From Rattus norvegicus (taxonomy: Eukaryota > Chordata > Mammalia > Rodentia > Muridae), in NCBI RefSeq assembly GCF_036323735.1, contig NC_086019.1, positions 240,367,102 through 240,431,101 of the forward strand: a stretch of DNA of 64,000 bases, read 5' to 3'. The stretch's first letter is position 1. Each line of letters begins with the position of its first letter. The notes below the pieces were generated by a model, which worked only from the letters and a program-made list of their open reading frames with translations, did no database searches and was not told the origin of the DNA. Shown one piece after another: positions 10,050 through 21,994 of the stretch. Both the position numbers and the translations under genes were made by a program.

Positions 10050-13000
10050 ATACAATTCATGCTGTACTTTGTGCAGAGGACGTACTGTGACCCAGACAGG
10101 CCTAGTCTCTCTCCTCACAGTTTGCTGACTGGTGAATGGCAGTGAGCTGGCATACCAAACTTGCTCACATGGTACAACATGCTCTGTGAGAGCAATAGCA
10201 GGGCCTCTCTGCAGAGGAAGGAGCATGTAGTTTGAATCTGACCTGGGAGTAAGAAGTTTTCTATTCTTCTATCACTTGGTGAGTGGGATAAGAGAAGGGA
10301 AGCCCTGGGGAGAGGTAGCATGCACATTTAGAACTGAAGAAAGGTAAAGCATCTGGAGGGTAGAGTGCGGTCGGGATGGGGCAGGGAAGATTAGGATCAG
10401 GAGGAAGAAACAAGAGCCTGATCCCACTGTGAGTTAGGGCTGTCAGTGAAACACCACAGTCAGGTTTTCAATGAGGGGGACTAACAAGATTCGTGTTTTA
10501 AAAAGCTTTATTCTTTGTGTCTTATGGGCAGTGGACAAGAGAGTGAGGGAAGCTAGAAATTCAGTGACAAGCTCCAATTTTACAAGAGACGATGGCACAG
10601 ACCCGTAATGTGGCAGAAGAGACATGAGATGCGGGCAGATTAGAAGGACTTAGATGTAGTCTGGTCCCCAATGTGCCACATAATTCATTTTATGTATTTA
10701 TGGGTTGAAATTCTTCTTATGTTGATGTCAGTTCTACCTGAAGCCTTTGACCCTCAACCAGAAGAACCTGCCTGAGCCCTTGCAAGATGCTTGCTCTGCA
10801 CCTTTTGCTTCACCCAGAGAACGGACTTAGGCTTTGTTTTTTCATGCATCCTTGTCTGATGAAAGAAATGAACGACTGAGTGCTTCCCATCCTATCTGTG
10901 AAACAAACTCTAAAATTCTAAAAGCCTTTAGAATTTTTCCAATCAATGATCAAATGGGATCTTGTCTTAGTTCTGAAAATTCTCCAGTTGTTTGTTTGGT
11001 TTTTCAGGTCTACATTGTGAAGCTATTTAACCAATCTAAGGATTCATTCCATTCCACTGCTTATAAATATAGTTATTCATTTACTAAATATATTTATTCA
11101 AAGCCTTCTGTCTTACAGGCTAGATTCTTGATTTCTTTTTCTTTCTTATTATTTTTTTTGGCTTTCTCATACATATCATTGTGGATATCATGTTTTCAAC
11201 ATGATAATTAAGAGTACCAGAAGTTTTTTTTCCCCTGATATAAACACACGGTACTCAAATGAGCCATCTCAGGGAACAAGAATTAACAGAGGTACAGAAC
11301 GGTTCCTTTGGCTCTCTAGGTGGAATGCTAGCCTTTAATAGTTGGCACAAGCCTCGCACAAAAGACCCAAATTTGAGTATTTGAGTGTCGGCTGGATCAA
11401 GTTAATCCTGCTCTGTTTTTTGAAACAGTTCCTGCTGTTTACGCAGTAGAAGCAGAACTAAACAGTACCAGATCCTCCTCCAAAGGCACTGCTCAGAAGA
11501 GCGAGGGACACAATGGAGGACCCTTAATGTAAAGAAACATTTTGGCTCTGCTTGTCATCTCCCTAGCTCTCAGCCTGCCCTCACCCGGGACCCCACCCTG
11601 CTGGAACCGGCCGAGGACTAACCCTGGCTGGCAGGGTTGCTTTTGAGTTCCAGGATCCTTCTAAACTGTGCTTGCTGTAAATGATTTTTATGCTAACATT
11701 GCATTGAAGTCCCTTTTTTGGCAAATGAATTGCCATATAAGATTAAAAATAATTTGGAGCGCAGGATTTCTACCAGGAATTGATCAAACAATGTACTGTC
11801 GTGAGCTGGTTCCAAATTCCTAATGCATCTATCTGCTTTATACAGGCCCTGCTTTATAGAGCTACAATCCCCTGTTTGTCCGAGTTCAGTCTGCCTGTGT
11901 GTTGGAAGAATTACACCCCTTTATTTCTGGCCTGGAGGGCTTCTTTCCAAGTTTTTTTGGGGGTGGGGGATCTCTCCAATAAGAAGTCACAGAAGCTTTA
12001 AATAATACGGTTGCTACAAGCATCCTTGTTGAACATTTAGCGAGCTATCCCGTTGCCTTTCCTGATCAAGGCAGATGTTAAACAGCCGCCTCCATGCTCC
12101 TGCCAGAGCAGCCATCTTGAGTTCAGACGCTTTTTCCGAGTTTCTCTTGAAAGTTCCCAATTAAACACATCTGGTTCCCAGCAGAAACCGGATGTCTTGT
12201 TTGTTTGTTTAATTATTTTTATCTGAAGTTGCATCACGATCCAGTGGGTCTTTTTGTAGAGAGTTTTAGGCTCATCTGGATGCTGTGCTTAGCCTTTAAC
12301 TATGATCCTAGACACCCCCCCCCTCAAATTGACTGTGCCTGGTCTAAGGTTTGGTATTTCTTTATTTTATTTTTGTTACTGGATTTTTATATTCTTAGGT
12401 TATTTTAATGTGCAAGTAGCAAAATCTTAAGCAGATCTTGCTTAAAGGAAAGCGAGACTCATTGCCTTTTATAAATTGAAGAGTAGAGGTAAGTGCTGTG
12501 GCCTTCAGAATTCAAAGGGACCGTGGGACCCGTGTCCGTTTCTTGGCCCCGTTTCCTGGTGGTGGCAGCTTGGTCCCATCCATCACAGGCAATAGTGTAC
12601 CACATCCTCTCAGTTTCAGGTCTTGCCAGAACAAAAACTCTTGAGTTTTCTTCTTAAGGTCTCCACGAAGAACGTGAACATAGCTGTCACTGTTTCGGAA
12701 GTGATCACTGTGGCTGGCGTCCGGAAGCAAGGGCAAAGAGTGATACACATAACTGGGAAGACACACCCATCTTAGTCCTTCCCTACATCATCAGCCGGGC
12801 TATTAGAGCAACTCGTTCTCCTTCATTCACCCTATAGAAGACCCAGGCTGGGGTGGAAGGGAGATCTGAGTTGTAAAGTCGTTTATAATATAGTCATCAG
12901 GGTCTCAATGAACAAGCACCACAGAGGTGGGTGTGATGCTTTTATACTCACTGGTGTTAATTTTTCTTTTCAGCTATATGGTATTTGTGCTCACTTTAAA
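10050..13000. other. unique sequence, no gene seen
   Basis: Nearly 3 kb almost free of recent repeats. The part at 11500-12200 mixes GC-richer and AT-rich segments ('cccgggacc', 'ggaaccggccgagg') and has no repeat signature. The 125-codon open frame at 10834-11211 has no recognisable domain and looks random. I see no splice-flanked exon. Confidence 0.4.
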
Positions 13001-13005
13001 AAACT

Positions 13006-13183
13006 TTTTTTTTTATTTTATGTGCATGAGTGTTTTACCTGCATGTATGTCTTGAACCATGTACATGCCTAGTACCTGTAGAGGGGTTGGATCCCCTGAA
13101 GTTAGAGATGACTGTGAACCGCCCTGTGGGTGCTGGGAAGTGAACTTCTGGTGCTCTTAACATCGGAGCCCTCTCTCCTGTCC
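13006..13183 (-). repeat. B3-type SINE
   Basis: Antisense B3 order: 'ttttatgtgcatgagtgttt', 'acctgcatgtatgtcttgaa', 'ggttggatcccctgaagtta', 'gtgggtgctgggaagtgaac', then 'ggtgctcttaacatcggagc'. The head at the right end matches a SINE A-box region. Confidence 0.8.
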
Positions 13184-13189
13184 CTCTGC

Positions 13190-15110
13190 TCAGTCTCATT
13201 CTTCACCTTTATCCTTGTTTTTCTTTTTACTTTACGCCGTATCTCAAAGACTCTATCAAGAAGTGTATCTGTCTCCAGAGAACTGTGCTTCTGGTCGTCT
13301 ACTGACAAGGGGAAGAAGCTGAGGAGGTGATGTTACCAGAGCTACTTTGCTGGCATTGGTGAGGATTCCCAGGAAGGCTTCAGGGTGTTGCCATGCAGTC
13401 CAGAGGCTACTGTCCTCACGTTGAGAGTAAGTGTGCTTTTCACACGGCATGGGGGGGGGGTTGTTATTAAGTAAGATGCACGGAATGCTTTCAAGGCCAG
13501 CACTGTGGTATACTTCGCTGGATATCACTCTCGAGATGTGCTATGGATGGATCCCGTACCCTGGTACTAGAGCCTGGAAAATAAGGAGAAAGCAACAGAC
13601 AGCCCGAAGCAATACAGGGTAGGCAAGAGCAGGCAGGAGCGGTACAGGTGACTCTGGTGCGCTTCAGGTCCTCTAGAAGGGTTGACACATTCTGCAGAAA
13701 TCATTTTTTTTCATTAATTGGGTAAAGACATTGAAATATTTTGTTTGTTTCATGATCTTAAACTAAAAGCTTAGATAGCACCCTCCCCCCTTTCCCCCCA
13801 AAATATCTTAGGTTCCCAGTGATCAGAAACAATCCTCTTTGAGGACTGAATTGTTATCAGATATATAGAAAACTCAAGAAACCTTTGGTTCAGAGCAGGA
13901 AGTCTTGAGTGTGTGTTACTGGTTAGCAGGATACATTGCAGGCTATTTAGCAAAAGTCAGTCTCAGCTCCAAAGAGAAGCTTGAGTTTCGAAGACATTCT
14001 CAGAGCAGAGCACTCACAGAGAGAGCAAAAATACTTTGCAGCTTGTCTAAACTCGGAGAAGAAATTCAGTCTACCATGAGAAGAAACTCTTGTTGTCTTC
14101 AAATAAAAGGAAGAAAAGAAAGAAGGAAGAAAAGAGGAGAGAGAGAGGAGGGGGGCTAAGCAGAGAGATATAAAGAGATATAAAGACTCTCCATTTTCTA
14201 GTTTCCAGCTGTGTGATTAGTGACTCAGGGCTGGGCTCTGGCGCTGACTGATGTGATCTGGAAGTGTGCCCTGCCCAGCCGTGGCAACCCACTTCAGCAC
14301 ACACTAAAGGCAGTCAGTGTTAACCCAAGCACCCAGCCTCATGTCTGTCAGAATTTAAGCTAAGTATGGCATATGGGATTAGAGAGGGATCACAGAACCT
14401 CAGATGTTTCCAAGAAAAATGAATAATATAAGGTTAGGCCCTAGATGGTCTGATTCTCATTAATTCCTTCCTTCCACAATGGTGGGCGGGCGGCTGGGGC
14501 TGTGGCCTACACATGGGAAGCACACTCTGCTGGCGTTTTGTTCTATTCTCCAGGCCCCTCTTAGGCACCAGAAATATTCGTTTTCTGGCATGAGCAGGGA
14601 TTTAGAGCTTCGGTGTCCAATTTGCTCTTTTGATGGTTTGAACAGCTGGCTGAACCCTTGACTGGAGCAATAGAAACCGGCTCTTGGATGGATTCTGTGG
14701 GGCTTAGCTCCCCAGCGCTGTAGCTTTAGTTTTGCTTCTCCGGTAGAGCACACCCAGCTGACTTCTTCCTCAGTTCTCCCGTCTTCAGCTGACCTGAACA
14801 TGGTGGCCAGATGCAACTTCTCAAGTCCCCATTAAAATTGATGATCTTTACCTGTGGGACCAGAGTCAGCTCTGTGGCCAGTAGAGCCTCTGAACGTTTT
14901 CGTCTTGATAGACCATGACGTATCCCATCCCCACCGTACAAACACCGCCCTCACGTGCCTACACCCAGATCTTAGCCACCCCAGTGTCTCCAACCTGGCA
15001 TGTTCCCTTTGTGCTTTTCCCCATCCACCTGTCCTTGCCAGGCACTTCCGGTTGCAAGGCACCTGTAACAGATCGTTCATCTCAGCAGGTAGCTGTATCC
15101 TGCCTCTCCC
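13190..15110. other. unique sequence, no gene seen
   Basis: Contains a G10 run at about 13449 and an AG-rich patch at 14103-14158. The 118-codon minus-strand open frame at 14460-14816 has no family resemblance. No exon structure is supported. Confidence 0.35.
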
Positions 15111-15116
15111 TTGTTT

Positions 15117-16119
15117 TACAGCATGTTTTCTTTTTCTTTTTCTTTTCTTTTTTTTTTAATTAACTTGAGTATTTCTTATTTACATTTCGAGTGTTATTCC
15201 CTTTCCCGGTTTCCGGGCCAACATCCCCCTAACCCCTCCCCTCCCCTTCTTTACGGGTGTTCCCCTCTCCATCCTCCCCCCATTGCCGCCCTCCCCCCAA
15301 CAATCACGTTCACTGGGGGTTCAGTCTTAGCAGGACCCAGGGCTTCCCCTTCCACTGGTGCTCTTACTAGGATATTCATTGCTACCTATGAGGTCAGAGT
15401 CCAGGGTCAGTCCATGTATAGTCTTTAGGTAGTGGCTTAGTCCCTGGAAGCTCTGGTTGCTTGGCATTGTTGTTCATATGGGGTCTCGAGCCCCTTCAAG
15501 CTCTTCCAGTTCTTTCTCTGATTCCTTCAACGGGGGTCCTATTCTCAGTTCAGTGGTTTGCTGCTGGCATTCGCCTCTGTATTTGCTGTATTCTGGCTGT
15601 GTCTCTCAGGAGCGATCTACATCCGGCTCCTGTCGGTCTGCACTTCTTTGCTTCATCCGTCTTGTCTAATTGGGTGGCTGTATATGTATGGGCCACATGT
15701 GGGGCAGGCTCTGAATGGGTGTTCCTTCAGTCTCTGTTTTAATCTTTGCCTCTCCCTTCCCTGCCAAGGGTATTCTTTTTCCTCATTTAAAGAAGGAGTG
15801 AAGCATTCACATTTTGATCATCCGTCTTGAGTTTCATTTGTTCTAGGCATCTAGGGTAATTCAAGCATTTGGGCTAATAGCCACTTATCAATGAGTGCAT
15901 ACCGTGTGTGTTTTTCTGTGATTGGGTTAGCTCACTCAGGATGATATTTTCCAGTTCCAACCATTTGCCTACGAATTTCATAAAGTCGTTGTTTTTGATA
16001 GCTGAGTAATATTCCATTGTGTAGATGTACCACATTTTCTGTATCCATTCCTCTGTTGAAGGGCATCTGGGTTCTTTCCAGCTTCTGGCTATTAGAAATA
16101 AGGTACAGCATGTTTTCTT
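15117..16119 (-). mobile_element. 5'-truncated L1 (3' end) with 16-bp target-site duplication
   Basis: The body at 15133-16103 is the reverse complement of the last part of L1 ORF2 plus the 3' UTR. It includes the G-rich polypurine tract (C-rich on this strand at 15220-15300) and an A tail. The direct repeat TACAGCATGTTTTCTT lies at 15117-15132 and 16104-16119. In L1 orientation the junction reads TT/AAGA, a good L1 endonuclease site. It is truncated inside ORF2; the tail junction reads AATTAAA rather than AATAAA. Very similar to the 3' end of the L1 at 50.9 kb. Confidence 0.95.
15874..16103 (-). pseudogene. L1 ORF2 C-terminal fragment
   Basis: The minus-strand frame ending at 15874 encodes the last residues of L1 ORF2p, including the 'YIYTMEYYSAIKNNDFM' segment and the terminal 'HSLISGY' then stop. 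Residues upstream of about 16103 come from flanking DNA, so the longer open frame reaching 16191 is a chance fusion. No endonuclease or RT domain is present. Confidence 0.9.
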
Positions 16120-16260
16120 AACATGCTCACCTTGATGAAGCTGTGGATGTCTTCCTCCCTCTTGTGTCTCAGAGGGATGCACACATAACATGTATTTAAT
16201 AATTATTCCTCAACTAAATCGAGCACGTTGCTAAATGGTATTGAGTGTCACTGAGTTGGT

Positions 16261-16282
16261 TTTTTTTTTTTTTTTTTTTTTG
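16261..16282 (+). repeat. poly(T) run
   Basis: An uninterrupted run of 22 T. No SINE or LINE body is recognised beside it. Confidence 0.9.
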
Positions 16283-17720
16283 GAAATCTGAATAAAGGAC
16301 AGGTTAGAAAATACCAACCCACTCCCATCCTTGCTCGTACCAAATCTGAATTTGATTTATTAGTAGGTCAATGTGCCCTGGATACCACTTACTCTAATCT
16401 ATGCTGAAAAAGATAGTAGAACCAGTTTACAGCAACAGCTCTTTTCCAAGTGCTCACCCATCCTTTGCTTAGAAGCTGACAGTGACTTCCTCCTGGCATG
16501 CACATAAGTGACCCATGGCTCCTTTTATTTCTGTGGTCTTACGATTCTTCTCTCACCAGCTCCCACCAGAGATACATCTGCCTGATTTCTCCTCATCCTG
16601 CATCATTCATGAGGCAAGACCCAGCAACCTCTGCTCACAGGACTGCTTTCCTGTCTTGTAAAGACAACACCTCCATCTTCCGAAGGTTTGTGTTTAGTGC
16701 CTTTATGAAGGCCATGGAAAAGTGCCTTTTATAAAATTTCTATTGTGATCCCCCCCGGGGGGGGGGAACCAGCGATCTGACTTACCATTCACTGTCTGTG
16801 GCCTTTGAGATTAAAAATAAATTAAATAAATAAATGAGGCGAGCATATTCAAAGCATCGGCTGCACATCGATCGCTTCCAGCTTGTGTTACTTCCTCTTG
16901 AACCCTAATCCTATGATTGTTGGTATCTCCGTGCTATTGCTCTGAGGCCTGAGCCCACCCTTTAAGAAAATCTCCTCAGGGATGAGAAAGCCAGGAAGTA
17001 AGTGTGGCCACTGAGCTGAATTAGCACCCTGATGTCTTAGCACAGACTCCCACCACCTGCCTCTTGAGCAAGCTGGGATCCATCCAAGGTTCTAGGAGAT
17101 CAAAGGCAGACCGAGAATGCCGACTTTTATGGGAGTCACATAGCATAAGCTCTCTAGTTGGAAGATTGATTCACAGTTGGGAGGTTGAAATCCCAGGGAG
17201 GGGACAGAGCTAATGGTAGCCATTCCCAAGTACCACACAAGCTGGGAGCACTCTCAGGCTTCATTCACTCTTGGATCCTCCTTGGTTTAAAAGGAGGTGA
17301 GTGCTGAGGGATTCCTGGTGGGCAGGGTGAAGATGTAGGGTGTGATTTGACCTAGGGGCTGCAAAGGATAAAGGTGGTTTCCTCTGTGCTTCCCTTATGC
17401 ATGGATGGCACATGTGAGGAAGCATTTATGTGGGTGCCATACAGATGTCAAAAGAACATTAGCATTAGAAGAGCCAGGAGAGACCAGTTTTCTTTAGCTG
17501 AGAAACTGAGGACTAATAGCGATATACAAAAATCCATCTTGTATTTCTTATTCATGCTTTCATCTATTTGGTAAATAGCTATTTAATACTTACTCTCTGA
17601 AATCCCCATACATTTGTAAGAGAAGAGCTGAGAGCTGAAGTCAGAGTGTCTTATTCCTGGCCCAGTATTGTTTTCCTCCATGAAGTTTATTTAGCCAGTG
17701 TGTTCACTGGGCATGACCTA
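16283..17720. other. unique sequence, no gene seen
   Basis: Includes the C7G10 palindrome at 16750-16766. The part at 16450-16735 has an L2-like flavour but is too diverged to call. No exon structure is seen. Confidence 0.35.
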
Positions 17721-17726
17721 GCCATT

Positions 17727-17950
17727 TCTTGAGGACCTACTAATCACCTACTAAGACGAATGCATGTTATCTAATATAATTATCTAAGCCACTTCTTGTA
17801 CCGTCCTGATAGATAAGTGTCATTATCTCTTCTTTATGATGAGGAAGCTGAGACCCAGAGAGGTCCAGGGAAAACTCTGTTGGGATCCTACAGTTAACAA
17901 GTGGCAGAATTACCATTCAGCTGAAGGTCTACAAAGTCTAGCCTCTTCAT
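17727..17950 (+). repeat. MIR SINE
   Basis: 'gaggacctactaatcaccta', 'tgtcattatctcttctttat', 'gatgaggaagctgagaccca' and 'gttaacaagtggcagaatta' follow the MIR consensus order on the plus strand, including the conserved core. Confidence 0.85.
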
Positions 17951-18014
17951 TGTGGTGCATTTGCTTCTCGAGTCCTCCCAGACTCCATAGGCCCCTCGTC
18001 TAGCAAGCCTTTGG

Positions 18015-18115
18015 GTGTGCACTCCCCACCTGGCATGTCCTTCTTCCTTTTACCTCTGTATTCTCACTTGTCCTTCAGGTCTCATCTTGATTAGCTCATG
18101 CTTCAGAATGTTTAA
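18015..18115 (+). repeat. probable L2 fragment
   Basis: 'cacctggcatgtccttcttc' and 'cttgtccttcaggtctcatc' resemble the sense 3' part of L2 LINEs. Short and diverged, directly downstream of a MIR. Confidence 0.45.
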
Positions 18116-18119
18116 AGAT

Positions 18120-19780
18120 GATGAAACTGGGCCATGAAGGTTCAGTTTAGCTGAGCTTGCTATTCCGAGAACCACCATCCCTTCAAACGTCTTTTATCGG
18201 GTCTGATTTTTACTAACAAGCCCGGGTCAGGTTGGCAAACAGTACCCCTCTAAAACCCTTTGTTACAGGCCCATCACAAAAAGAATTCAGCCTTTGACCT
18301 GCCCTCCGTTCTCTTGTCTTGAATAAACCACTACTTGCCTCGGAGGTGACTGTTTACTCTTATCTAGCCAGGGAGTGCGAGCACTGAGGAGTCAGATAAT
18401 CCAAGGAGGGAAGAAGCTGCATTGCACGGATCAGTGGTTTTCAAGGAATTAGAATGAAATACATTTAATATAAATACTGTACTAAGCATAATGCAGTTTT
18501 CTTGCTGGTGTGTGCTGCTGGCTTTGTGCACAGTAATTATCACTTACCAGGAGCCAAGGCATTAAGGAACCAATGACGGAAAGCCACCAGTCAGTCACCT
18601 GCCAGGTGATTTTGACCAGTACTTTTCCATTTTGGAGCATTCTCTCTTCCTCTGTAAAACAAATGCGTTCTGTCAGCTTGGTCCCAGCACAGAGTACGTC
18701 CCCTAGGCCTGAATCTGCATCAGACATCACTAATCAACTGAGGTGCATTTTTCTTTGCTCCAGGCCAACCTCAGAACTCCGCCCCCTCAACTCAACCTCT
18801 CAGTAACTACTCTCAGTGGACTGGAGTAGGCATGTGAAATGTGACCCATTTTCTGTCACTGTATCATGGCCCCAGTTTTGAGAGGTGCCTGGGTTGGATG
18901 CTTATCCAGTAGAAAGCTGAGTGGTGGAGGGTTTGGAGTAGTGTCGTGTACTAAGTGTTTCCCCATTCCATTGAGACTTGCTTCCCTTCTCCATGTGATT
19001 GACACAATGACTGAAAACTATTCGAGAACCGTATGTGAATCCTGCGTTGGGGTAGAGGTGTCCAAGTGGATGGACAAGGAAGGTTGGGCAAGTTCAGCTT
19101 TGTGTCTGAGCTTGACATCAGGCTAACTTCTCTTTGATGCTGTCTAATAGAAATATTAAAGGAGATCAAGCTCATAGTTCGTATCCTAATTCCCCAAGCT
19201 GGACAATGGCTGGGGGTGGAGGCAAGGTGATCCAGAAAACTGCTGGTGGATTATTGACTCCTCGGTGTCAAGCACACTGCTGTAGTTATCTTTTAGATCC
19301 ATACCCCAATTCCACACCTAACAGGCTACTTCACCTCTGACACATCCAACTGTGTTACTATACAGATGTTTTAAGAGCTCATCTGGAATACTGTTGCCGT
19401 TCTTCTTATTGTTGTAAAATCGCAGCTTAGCGCGATGTCTGATGAACAACATATGCTAATATGCATTGATCTGGTTTTATTTATTTTTGTTTCATGGTTT
19501 ATTTTGTTCCAAGAAATTGAACCCATGCTACTTGAGTTCTGCATCATTCAGCTACAGCCCTAACCCTGAATGATTTTCATTGACAAATAACTATCAGATG
19601 TACCTGCCTTTGGAGGGACCCATCCGATTGAACAGAGAAATAGATACGGTAAAATTTGTCCACAAGACGCTCAGGGATAAATAGGTCAGAGTTAGTATAA
19701 CGGCTCTGAAGACACTGGAAAGAGCTGGAGTCACATGCCCCAGGAGGAAGTGCTAGTTAGTTGGTTTAGAAGGGACCACC
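18120..19780. other. unique sequence, no gene seen
   Basis: No exon structure is recognised. A short antisense SINE-head-like piece may lie at 19505-19560 ('ttcagctacagcccta'). Confidence 0.35.
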
Positions 19781-19784
19781 CCAT

Positions 19785-19932
19785 GCCCCACCCTCAGCTT
19801 TGTTTCTTTGTGTTGCCCTGGCTGTCTTGGAACTTGATAAGTAGACCAGGCTGGCCTTGAACTCAGAGAACTGTCTGTCTCTCTCCCAAATGTGGGAATC
19901 AAAGTCATGAGCCACCACACCCAACTCTTGTT
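19785..19932 (-). repeat. B1 SINE
   Basis: Antisense B1: 'ttgccctggctgtcttggaa', 'gtagaccaggctggccttga', 'actcagagaactgtctgtct' and 'tgagccaccacacccaactc'. B1 is a 7SL-derived rodent SINE. Confidence 0.85.
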
Positions 19933-19960
19933 TGTATCTTTAAAATAGTCACTATACTTA

Positions 19961-20115
19961 TTTGTTTGTTTTGTTTTGAGACAGGATCTCATGCTGCTGT
20001 GCTGCAGGTGTCCTGGCCCTTGCTACGTAGTTTAAGCTGGCCTTGGACATCTGGCAATCTGCCGGTCTCTAGTTCCAGAATGCTAGAATCCTAAGTGTGG
20101 GCTTCTATGCCTGGA
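19961..20115 (-). repeat. B1-like SINE, diverged
   Basis: Starts with 'gttttgttttgagacaggat' and continues with 'tagtttaagctggccttgga', in the order of an antisense B1, ending near 'ttctatgcctgga'. Confidence 0.7.
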
Positions 20116-20165
20116 TTCCTTAGCATGAATTTTCAAAAAAGAAAACGAAATCCAATTTATAATCT

Positions 20166-20334
20166 GTCATGGTGGTGCATGCCTTTAATTCCAGCACTCC
20201 GGAGGCAGAAGCAGGTGAATCTTTGTGAGTTGGAGGCCAACCTGGTCTACAGAGTGAGTTCCAGGACAACCAGGGTTACACAGAGAAACCAAACCCTGTT
20301 TCAAAAAACTGAACAACAACAACAACAAGTAAAC
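20166..20334 (+). repeat. B1 SINE with (CAA)n tail
   Basis: Sense B1: 'catggtggtgcatgccttta', 'attccagcactccggaggca', 'gccaacctggtctacagagt', 'gagttccaggacaaccaggg', and a tail grown into CAACAACAAC. It lies 50 bp from the antisense B1 above and in opposite orientation. Confidence 0.9.
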
Positions 20335-20772
20335 CCCAAAACCACCAAGACAAAAATTCCCCCAGATCAAAGCACAACCCCTCAACTTATAGTAAATTAC
20401 TATAATTGCTCTACTAGTCTTAATTTCTTAGTGTATCTAATATGTAAATGAGATACTATCATCTAAATCTATGCATAGGAAAACATTATATATGTCTGAT
20501 CATATGTGTGCATAAATAGATTAGGTACCATCTCTAATTTTAGTCACCCATGGAGAATCTTGGGACATTCCCCTTGGGCATATAATTACCAGTCGTGGGG
20601 AAGCTTAATTTCTTCAAATTCCAGAAGTGATAGACAAAGATATATTTTCCTTAGGGAAATTCACTAACCTACATAGCATAGAACTAAAGTTCCTCTTTGT
20701 CAAAGATAGAGGTAGCTCAGCATCTCCCATTAGGCTGGGTAATTTTTTGGCCAATTTTTTTCTCCTATAAAA

Positions 20773-20950
20773 ATTAGTATACATTATATTACTAATATAA
20801 TATATTACATTAACTATATATACTAATATAATGTGTTGGTATATATTACATTATATATTAATAAGTATATACATATGTATACACATATATAGTCACACAT
20901 ACACACATATACAGATATACAAATTTATACATCATGTATTAGTATACAAA
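20773..20950 (+). repeat. AT-rich palindromic tract
   Basis: About 180 bp made largely of TATA, ATTA and TACA motifs with repeated 'tactaatataat' and 'tatattacatta' words. No gene is seen. Confidence 0.7.
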
Positions 20951-21070
20951 ATAATGGATTTCATTATGGCACACATAGTTCATTTCAATCACATTCACCA
21001 TCCTGTTACCTTCTCTTGTCCCCTTCCCAATTCCCACTGATCCTCTCCCCCCACCTTTCCTATTTTCAGA

Positions 21071-21072
<2 letters not shown>

Positions 21073-21118
<46 letters not shown>
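21073..21118 (+). repeat. (GT)23 microsatellite
   Basis: 46 bp of uninterrupted GT. Confidence 0.95.
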
Positions 21119-21120
<2 letters not shown>

Positions 21121-21744
21121 CTGAGTTTAATAAGAGTCAATTATGAGAGCATGTATGAGCAAGGAGTTATTTCTAGACTCATGGACAACTTACCACAGGT
21201 ACTCCACTGAGGAAAATGTCTCTACATCCCCCATCATTCGTTAACTGCTCAAAGAGGGGTAGTGGGGCCTCAAGAGTCCAGCCTTGCTCTACGCCATGAT
21301 GCTTCCGGCTCCATCTTGTTCAGGTAATCGCAGCTGCTGTAAGTTCAATGGCCGTGTCAGAGCACTCAGTGCTCTATGCCACTTTGCTCATTTTTCTGGT
21401 TTTCATGTCCTTCGGATATTGTCCCTGAACCCTGGGTTGGGGTGGGGGGTGATAGACATGTCCCATCCAGGGCTAAGCACTCAGCACTCACTTTCTTTGT
21501 CCTTTGACTGCTTTTGTGCCTCTGCAGTAAATGCCACCTTGTGCACAAAGAAATTCTGACTAAAGTTGACAGCAGCCCTAATCTGCAGGTATAAACAGAA
21601 ATATTTAGAGGGCAGTTTGGTGGACTTAAGGAGTTCATTTAGTAAAGCAATAGTAATATCTTAAAGGGAATTCTAAAGTTTCCCACTTTTGGAAGCATAT
21701 TCTCAATATACTCATATATACTTTTATATAAATACTCACTCACT
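21119..21744. other. unique sequence, no gene seen
   Basis: No exon structure is recognised; open frames on both strands are about 90 codons and overlap one another. Confidence 0.35.
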
Positions 21745-21830
<86 letters not shown>

Positions 21831-21992
21831 CCTCCCTTCTTTCTTTCTTTCTTTCTTTCTTTCAGTGTCTCACTATATAGCCTTAACTGTCATGGAACCT
21901 GTTACATAGCCCAGGCTAGCCTCAAATTCAGAGAGATGTGCTTATCTCTCCCTTCCTGCTGCTGGGATCAAAGGTGTAAGCCACCACAGCCA
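21745..21992 (-). repeat. B1 SINE with expanded (TTTC)n tail
   Basis: The antisense B1 body at about 21870-21992 ('tatagccttaactgtcatgg', 'catagcccaggctagcctca', 'gtaagccaccacagccat') is preceded at 21745-21864 by (TTTC)n and (TC)n. The tetranucleotide array sits where the A-rich tail of the B1 should be, so it probably grew from that tail. Confidence 0.85.
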
Positions 21993-21994
21993 TA

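Noticed and set aside
9790..10226. His-Pro-Ser-Ile and Trp-Met-Asp-Gly open frames
   Set aside because: Pure (CCAT)n translation.
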